Origin: JASHPR01 sp963833885
Lineage (GTDB): Bacteria > Actinomycetota > Actinomycetes > Streptosporangiales > Streptosporangiaceae
DNA: 64,000 bases
Assembly (NCBI GenBank): GCA_963833885.1
Contig: CAWHZU010000027.1
Span: 170,724 to 234,723, forward strand
Direction: 5' to 3'
This document shows positions 59,800-64,000 of the stretch, in pieces. Each line of letters begins with the position of its first letter. The stretch's first letter is position 1. The notes below the pieces were generated by a model. It was not told the DNA's origin and made no database searches. It saw nothing but the letters and a program-made list of their open reading frames with translations. The position numbers and the translations under genes were made by a program.

Positions 59800-60754
59800 T
59801 CAGGGCATGTCCATGATGCGGTCGTAGCTGCGGCGGGCGCGGGCGCTGCGGGCGCTCGCGCCGTAGCGGCGCAGCATCTGCGGGGAGGACCAGCCGTTCA
59901 GCTCCATCAGGTCTGCTTCGGCTCCCCCGCGGTCGAGCCAGGTATGACTGAAATGGTGCCGGAACCGGTGCGGATGGACCGCAACCCCGCACTCGCGGCC
60001 GCGGCGGGCAACCATCTGGTAGATGCCGTTGGAGGTCAGCGGCCCGCGGTTGTTCACCCCCAGCCACAGCGGGCGCCGCCACGCCTGGGCGTGCCGGGCC
60101 CGCACCCGGATATACCGGTCCAGGGCACGGGCGGCGTCATGGGTGATCTTGACGACCCGTACCTTGCCGCCCTTCCCGCGGACGGTGATCTCCCGTTGCC
60201 ACAGGTCCACGTCGCTGGCTTGCGGGTCGTACGGGTCATAGCGGATCCCGGCCAGCTCGGCGGCGCGGATGCCGGTCGCCTGGAACACCGCGATGATCGC
60301 GGCATCCCGCCGCTGGGCGAAACTGCGGCCCTGGCAGGCCTTCGTCCAGCTTCGATAGTTCTTCGCTGGTGAAGACCGGCACCAGCTTCTCGGTGACCGC
60401 AGGCGGATGCAGCCGCGCCATCGGGTCGGGGAGTTCGTCCTCCTCGGCCAGCCACTTGAAGAACTGCTGCAGCGCCCGGTACTGGTTACTGGCGTACGCG
60501 TCGCTGTAAAGACCGAGCAGCCACACCATCCAGCGCCGCACATCGTGGCCCTGCACCTGGTCCCACCTGGTGCAAGCGGTCCGCGGGATCAGGTGGGCCG
60601 CAGCGAACCACTGCACCGCCTCGGTGTAGGTCCGCACCGTCTTGGCCGCCTTCCCCTGGGCGGCCAGGTGAAGCCGGAAGGAGCCGATCTCGGGCTGGAA
60701 CGGGCCCGCGTCAAGCGGCTTGCGCCGCCGGGGGCGCGGTTGCGGGACGTCCAT
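59800..60754 (-). pseudogene. Tyrosine recombinase gene, frameshifted
   Basis: From ATG 60754 one frame encodes the N-terminal core-binding part (LHLAAQGKAAKTVRTYTEAV, MVWLLGLYSDAYASNQYRAL, ending EELSKLDEG). The catalytic part is in the next frame (GRSFAQRRDAAIIAVFQATG, then IRAAELAGI with the first Arg, HPHRFRHHFSHTWLDRGG with H-x-x-R, and LNGWSSPQMLRRYG with the final Trp/Tyr region). The switch is within GACGAAGGCC near 60340, where one extra base would explain it. Inactive as read. Confidence 0.8.
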
Positions 60755-61021
60755 AGTTTTTCTCTCTTCCTGGGGTTCCGCTGAGGCGGACATATCCACA
60801 CTCGAGCGTCTCCGCAGGTCAGAGAGCCGGGAAAATAAGCCTTGCAGGGGCATGGCGTTGCCTCTCTTCCTGCTGTTCGCGCAGGTGAGAGCCAGCGGAT
60901 GTTCCGTGATCGGGTGAGGCCCTCACATTTGGCTGCGACCTGCGCGGATGCGCGTTCCTGACGGTGGCCTCCACGGGTTAAGCGGGCCGCGTCCACGGGG
61001 TTATGCGCGTGTTTGCCGGGT

Positions 61022-61261
61022 TCAGGTGTCGTCAGCGTCGACGGCCTGCAGGGTGAGGTCCTGGATTTGGCAAGCAGGTCGCGCATCTTGCGGGCGTTGT
61101 CGAACAGGGGCTGCCAGGCGGCCAGCTGCTGGGGTCAGGCGGCGGGTGACGGTCTTGCCTTCGATCTTGCGGGTCCACTCGGCGTAGGGGCCGTGCAGGA
61201 CGGGCGGGTCGTCGTGGCAGCGGCAGTGGCGCTTGCCGCAGGCGTAGGAGCGCACGGTCAA
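61022..61261 (-). pseudogene. DUF6788-like small protein, frameshifted twice
   Basis: The start of the conserved part (CGKRHCRCHDDPPVLHGPYA, EWTRKIEGKTVTRRLTP) is in one frame; QQLAAWQPLFDNARKMRDLL continues in the next; IQDLTLQAVDADDT returns to the first. Two compensating shifts, near 61130 and 61070, would restore a protein. The C-x4-C-x-C cluster recalls DUF6788 proteins seen beside integrases in actinobacterial mobile elements. No good start codon is visible upstream. Confidence 0.55.
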
Positions 61262-61391
61262 AGTGCCGGGCAGGGCGGGCCCGGCGGCGGCGGCGAGCTC
61301 GGCGGCGACCTGGCGCGGCCCGGGCCGCGGATGCAGGCGACACCGTTCTCAATCGCGCGCGCGGTCCCACACCTGCCCGCTTTATTTCAGT

Positions 61392-62305
61392 ATGAATTAC
61401 CGTATGGACGCTGATGCGGCCTCCTGCCCCGCGCGGTGGAAACCCGCAGCCGGGACTCCGGCAGAGGCGGCGGCGTTCGCCCGCACCGTGGTGACCGGGT
61501 GCGGGCCGCTGGCGACGCCCGACCGGGCCAAGAACCTGCTGTGGGCGGCGGTCAAGCTCGCCAGCTACGGCATCTCGGCCGGGCTGGAGCCGGTGCCGGG
61601 CGTGCTGCTGCACCCCTCGGTCATCGAGCGGTTCACCGCGCACGCGCCGGGCCTGTCGCCGGTCGCCCGGCGGACGCTGCGCACCAGCCTGCGGTTCATC
61701 GCCCGCAAGGTGGTGCCGCACCTGGACCCGGCGGATCCGCCGCTGCCCCGCGAGCGGGCCAAGGCTCCTTACTCTGCAGCCGAGATCGCCGGGTTCCTGG
61801 CGTTGGCGGATGCCCAGCCCACGCCGCGCCGGCGCGCCCGCGCCACGGCGCTGGTCTGCCTCGGCGCCGGCGCGGGGCTGATCCGCTCCGACCTGCGCAA
61901 CGTGCGCGGCACCGACGTCTGCGCCCGCTCCGGCGGCGTGATCGTGAAGGTCGCGGCGGCCGGGCGCCGCGGGCAGTGCCGGTACTGGCCCGCTACCACG
62001 AGCCGCTGCTGGCAGCGGCCGCGTTCGCCGGCGAGAACTTCCTGACCGGGGGCGAGCTGCCCGAGCGGGGCAACATCACCAACCCGCTGACCCGGTCGCT
62101 GGCCGGCGGGGCCGGGCTGCCGCCCCTGGACACCAGCCGGCTGCGGGCCACCTGGCTGGCCGACACCGCAACGCTGATCGGCCTGCCCGCGTTCATGCAC
62201 GCCGCCGGGATCTCCTGCTGCCAGCGGCTGTCCGACATCATCGCCGGCCTCGACCCCGGCACCGAGCATGACGCGGTCGCGCTGCTGGGGGCGAGCACGC
62301 GGTGA
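61392..62305 (+). pseudogene. Tyrosine-recombinase-like gene, frameshifted
   Basis: From ATG 61392 the frame encodes GPLATPDRAKNLLWAAVKLA, VLLHPSVIERFTAHAPGLSP, RAKAPYSAAEIAGFLALADA and LVCLGAGAGLIRSDLRNVRG, a recombinase-like core. After about 61960 the protein continues in another frame (VPVLARYHEPLLAAAAFAGE, LRATWLADTATLIGLPAF) to 62305. One base in CGGGCGCCGCGGGCAG explains the shift. It lacks the full R-H-R-Y set as far as seen. The GTGA at 62302 couples it to the transposase gene. Confidence 0.75.
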
Positions 62306-63795
62306 CCGTGCCGCTGGCGGTCATCGAGGACATCGTCACCGCCAGCGGCATCGCCGCCACCATCGAAGCACTGCTGCCAGCCGGCGTCCGCGGCCGGCAG
62401 CTGACCGCCGGCACCTTACTCACCGGCATGATGCTCGCGGTGGCCGACGGCCGGCCCGCCCACCTGACCCGTGTCCACGCCGCGCTGACCGGCCTGCCCG
62501 AGCACGACCAGAAACGCCTCGGCGTGGTCACCGACTGGGCAGCCGGGCCGCACCAGCTCACCTACCGCCAGGCCGAGCACACCCACCGGCTCATCACCCG
62601 GGCGCTGGCCAAAACCGAGCCCGACGGCGCCCCCTCCCCGGGCCTGCAGCGGGCCTGCGACCTGCTGGCCGAAGCCAGCATCCCCGCCAGCTTCCAGAAC
62701 GCCAGCTCGTCGCTGGCCGTGGACTGGACCGACGCCGAGGCCTGGGCGCGGGCAGTCCCGCAGCGCAGCGCCGAACCCGGCACCGACCCCGAAGCCTCCT
62801 GGGGGCACCGCAACGTCGGCCGCGCGATCGAGGAAGGAGAGATGTTCTACGGCTACTACCTCAGCGCGGCGGTAATGGTCAGCGACGAGGACGGCCCCGC
62901 CGTGCCCGAGCTCGCGCGCCGGATCACCGTCTGCAACAGCGCCCACGACCCCGCCGCCGCCATCGTCCCGGTCCTGCAAGCCATGACCGCCGATGGCATC
63001 ATCCTCGGCGACGTGCTCGCCGACTCCGGCTACTCCCACCGCGTCCCCGGCACCTGGGCCAGCCCGCTGCGCGCCGCCGGCGCCCAGCTCGTCCAGGACC
63101 TGCACCCGAACGACCGCGGCACCAGGGGAACCCACCAGGGCGCCATCATCACCAACGGGAATTTGTACTGCCCCAAGACCCCGCAGCCGCTGCTGCAGCT
63201 GGTGGCCCTGCCGCCCGGCGCCAGCACGGCCGAGGTCGCCGCGCACGACCAGCAGACCGCCGAACTATCGCGTTACAAGCTCGGCGTGCACACCAGCGAC
63301 GACACCGACGGCTACCGCCGCCACGCCTGCCCCGCAGCCACCGGGAAGATCCGCTGCCCACTCAAGCCCGCGTCAATGAAACTGGACCGCAGCCGGCCCG
63401 AGATCCTCACCCCGCCGACGCACCCGCCAGCCTGCTGCACCCAGCACACGATCACCGCCGGTCCCGCCGTCGCCGGCAAGACCCGGCAAAAGCACGACTA
63501 CCCGTCAGCGCAATGGCGGGTCTCCTACGCCCGGCGCACCGCCGCCGAACGGTTCAACGCCAGCATCAAAAACCCCGCCGTCAACAGCATCGACCGCGGC
63601 TGGATCCGCCTCACCGGCCTGACCCCGCTCATGCTCTGGCTCGCCTGCCTGACCGCCGTCCGCAACCAGCGCACCCTCACCGCCTACCACCTGCGCGAGC
63701 AAGACAACGACCGCCGCGCCGCCGCCGGGCTGCCGCCCCGCACCCGCAAACGCCGCCGCGCCCTCGCCGGCACCAGCGCGAACGCACCGCCATAA
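62302..63795 (+). CDS. DDE-type transposase-like protein
   Basis: A 497-residue protein. The body resembles actinobacterial transposases with a split acidic triad: LAVDWTDAEAWARAVPQRSA (first Asp), GIILGDVLADSGYSHRVPGT (second Asp) and RRTAAERFNASIKNPAVNSI (Glu, the DDE-4-like AERFN). Cys/His pairs (HACPAATGKIRCPLKP, PACCTQH) suggest a zinc knuckle. It is intact while its three upstream partners carry frameshifts. A 4-base overlap with the recombinase-like gene suggests a common operon. IS family not assigned; no inverted repeats were found. Confidence 0.8.
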   Translation: MTVPLAVIEDIVTASGIAATIEALLPAGVRGRQLTAGTLLTGMMLAVADGRPAHLTRVHAALTGLPEHDQKRLGVVTDWAAGPHQLTYRQAEHTHRLITRALAKTEPDGAPSPGLQRACDLLAEASIPASFQNASSSLAVDWTDAEAWARAVPQRSAEPGTDPEASWGHRNVGRAIEEGEMFYGYYLSAAVMVSDEDGPAVPELARRITVCNSAHDPAAAIVPVLQAMTADGIILGDVLADSGYSHRVPGTWASPLRAAGAQLVQDLHPNDRGTRGTHQGAIITNGNLYCPKTPQPLLQLVALPPGASTAEVAAHDQQTAELSRYKLGVHTSDDTDGYRRHACPAATGKIRCPLKPASMKLDRSRPEILTPPTHPPACCTQHTITAGPAVAGKTRQKHDYPSAQWRVSYARRTAAERFNASIKNPAVNSIDRGWIRLTGLTPLMLWLACLTAVRNQRTLTAYHLREQDNDRRAAAGLPPRTRKRRRALAGTSANAPP

Positions 63796-63987
63796 CCGGG
63801 CCACCCCAGCGCCACGACACCAGCCCGCCACCCACCAGCAGCACCAGCGCCCGGCAGCCACGCCCTAAACGCCCCGCAGCCCCGGCACACCCAGCATCAC
63901 CGGCCCCAGACCAGGCCCTCAACCCGCCAGCAGAATGTCACAGGCAAATGTGAACATGGACCGTGGTGAAACGTGAAGATCTCCGGG

Positions 63988-64000
63988 TGGTCAGGGGCGG
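63988..64000 (-). repeat. tRNA-Phe 3'-like copy 3, cut by the window edge
   Basis: The last 13 bases, tggtcaggggcgg, equal the 3' end of att copies 1 and 2; with two preceding bases (gg), 15 bases match copy 2. An intact tRNA-Phe gene may start beyond the edge on the minus strand. The match stops only because the sequence ends. Confidence 0.5.

Larger units (their letters stand above)
52774..64000. mobile_element. Genomic island B from att copy 2 to the window edge
   Basis: About 11.2 kb up to a third tRNA-3'-like copy that the window edge cuts. It carries two hydrolases, a GntR-ABC-permease operon, a HepT/MntA pair and, at the right, a frameshifted integrase with recombinase-like and transposase genes. 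Tandem islands in one tRNA gene suggest successive integrations. The right boundary needs sequence beyond the window. Confidence 0.5.

Noticed and set aside
62268..63953. A 561-codon frame overlapping the transposase
   Set aside because: Arg/Pro-rich antifold composition in an alternate frame; the 62302-63795 protein has motifs and a coupled start.

Overview
This is 64 kb of high-GC DNA with mostly GTG/ATG starts and many 4-base start/stop overlaps. The gene order at the left (sseC, cysA, DUF4395/thioredoxin, glnR, mshD) matches the mycobacterial Rv0814c-Rv0819 neighbourhood. MshD makes mycothiol, so the source is a mycothiol-producing actinomycete. Soil lifestyle is suggested by a secreted chitinase, peptide-binding lipoproteins, several ECF/SigE-type sigma factors and many drug-modification-type enzymes. 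The genus cannot be fixed from the sequence alone.

Layout. 0-7.2 kb is a conserved core: a minus-strand sulfur and redox block (DUF1416, thiosulfate sulfurtransferase, DUF4395, thioredoxin, anti-sigma, ECF sigma, MoaD-like carrier), divergent from glnR-mshD, then a gamma-carbonic anhydrase. 7.4-17.4 kb holds a coiled-coil/collagen-like protein, a two-component system with a divergent exported protein, a CBM2-GH18 chitinase, Ppx/GppA, DUF427, an M19 dipeptidase and a DUF4118 protein. 17.4-29.5 kb holds P-loop kinases, PrsW, MFS, a nucleotidyltransferase, SDR/LLM oxidoreductases, an arginase-like protein with changed metal ligands, a SigE-family sigma with a membrane partner, and an AraC-VOC-DinB operon. 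29.5-42 kb has two orphan family-5 solute-binding lipoproteins. One is followed 10 bases later by an unannotated-looking 57-residue cysteine-rich peptide gene. The rest is phosphotransferases, a methyltransferase, DUF402, a broken J-domain/PASTA gene, an XRE regulator and a sulfotransferase.

From 42.3 kb to the right edge the window is accessory DNA. Three copies of the 3' end of a tRNA-Phe(GAA)-like gene (42314, 52774 and, cut by the edge, 63988) delimit two tandem islands of about 10.4 and 11.2 kb. Island A carries a Ser/Thr kinase fused to a HEPN-type RNase motif, an Lsr2 paralogue, a large pentapeptide-repeat membrane protein, decayed genes, and a tyrosine integrase split by a 302-base insertion. 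Island B carries hydrolases, a GntR-ABC-permease operon, a HepT/MntA toxin-antitoxin pair whose antitoxin has an extra XRE domain, and a frameshifted recombinase/DUF6788-like/recombinase-like set followed by an intact DDE-type transposase.

Best candidates for undescribed biology are the cysteine-rich, Trp/Arg-tailed peptide coupled to a binding lipoprotein (29513-29686), the kinase-HEPN fusion (44744-46525), two same-length hairpin elements sharing GATGTAC...GTACATCGAT (8742, 21721), and the recombinase-plus-transposase module at 59.8-63.8 kb. All functional statements rest on sequence reading and family knowledge; no search was run.
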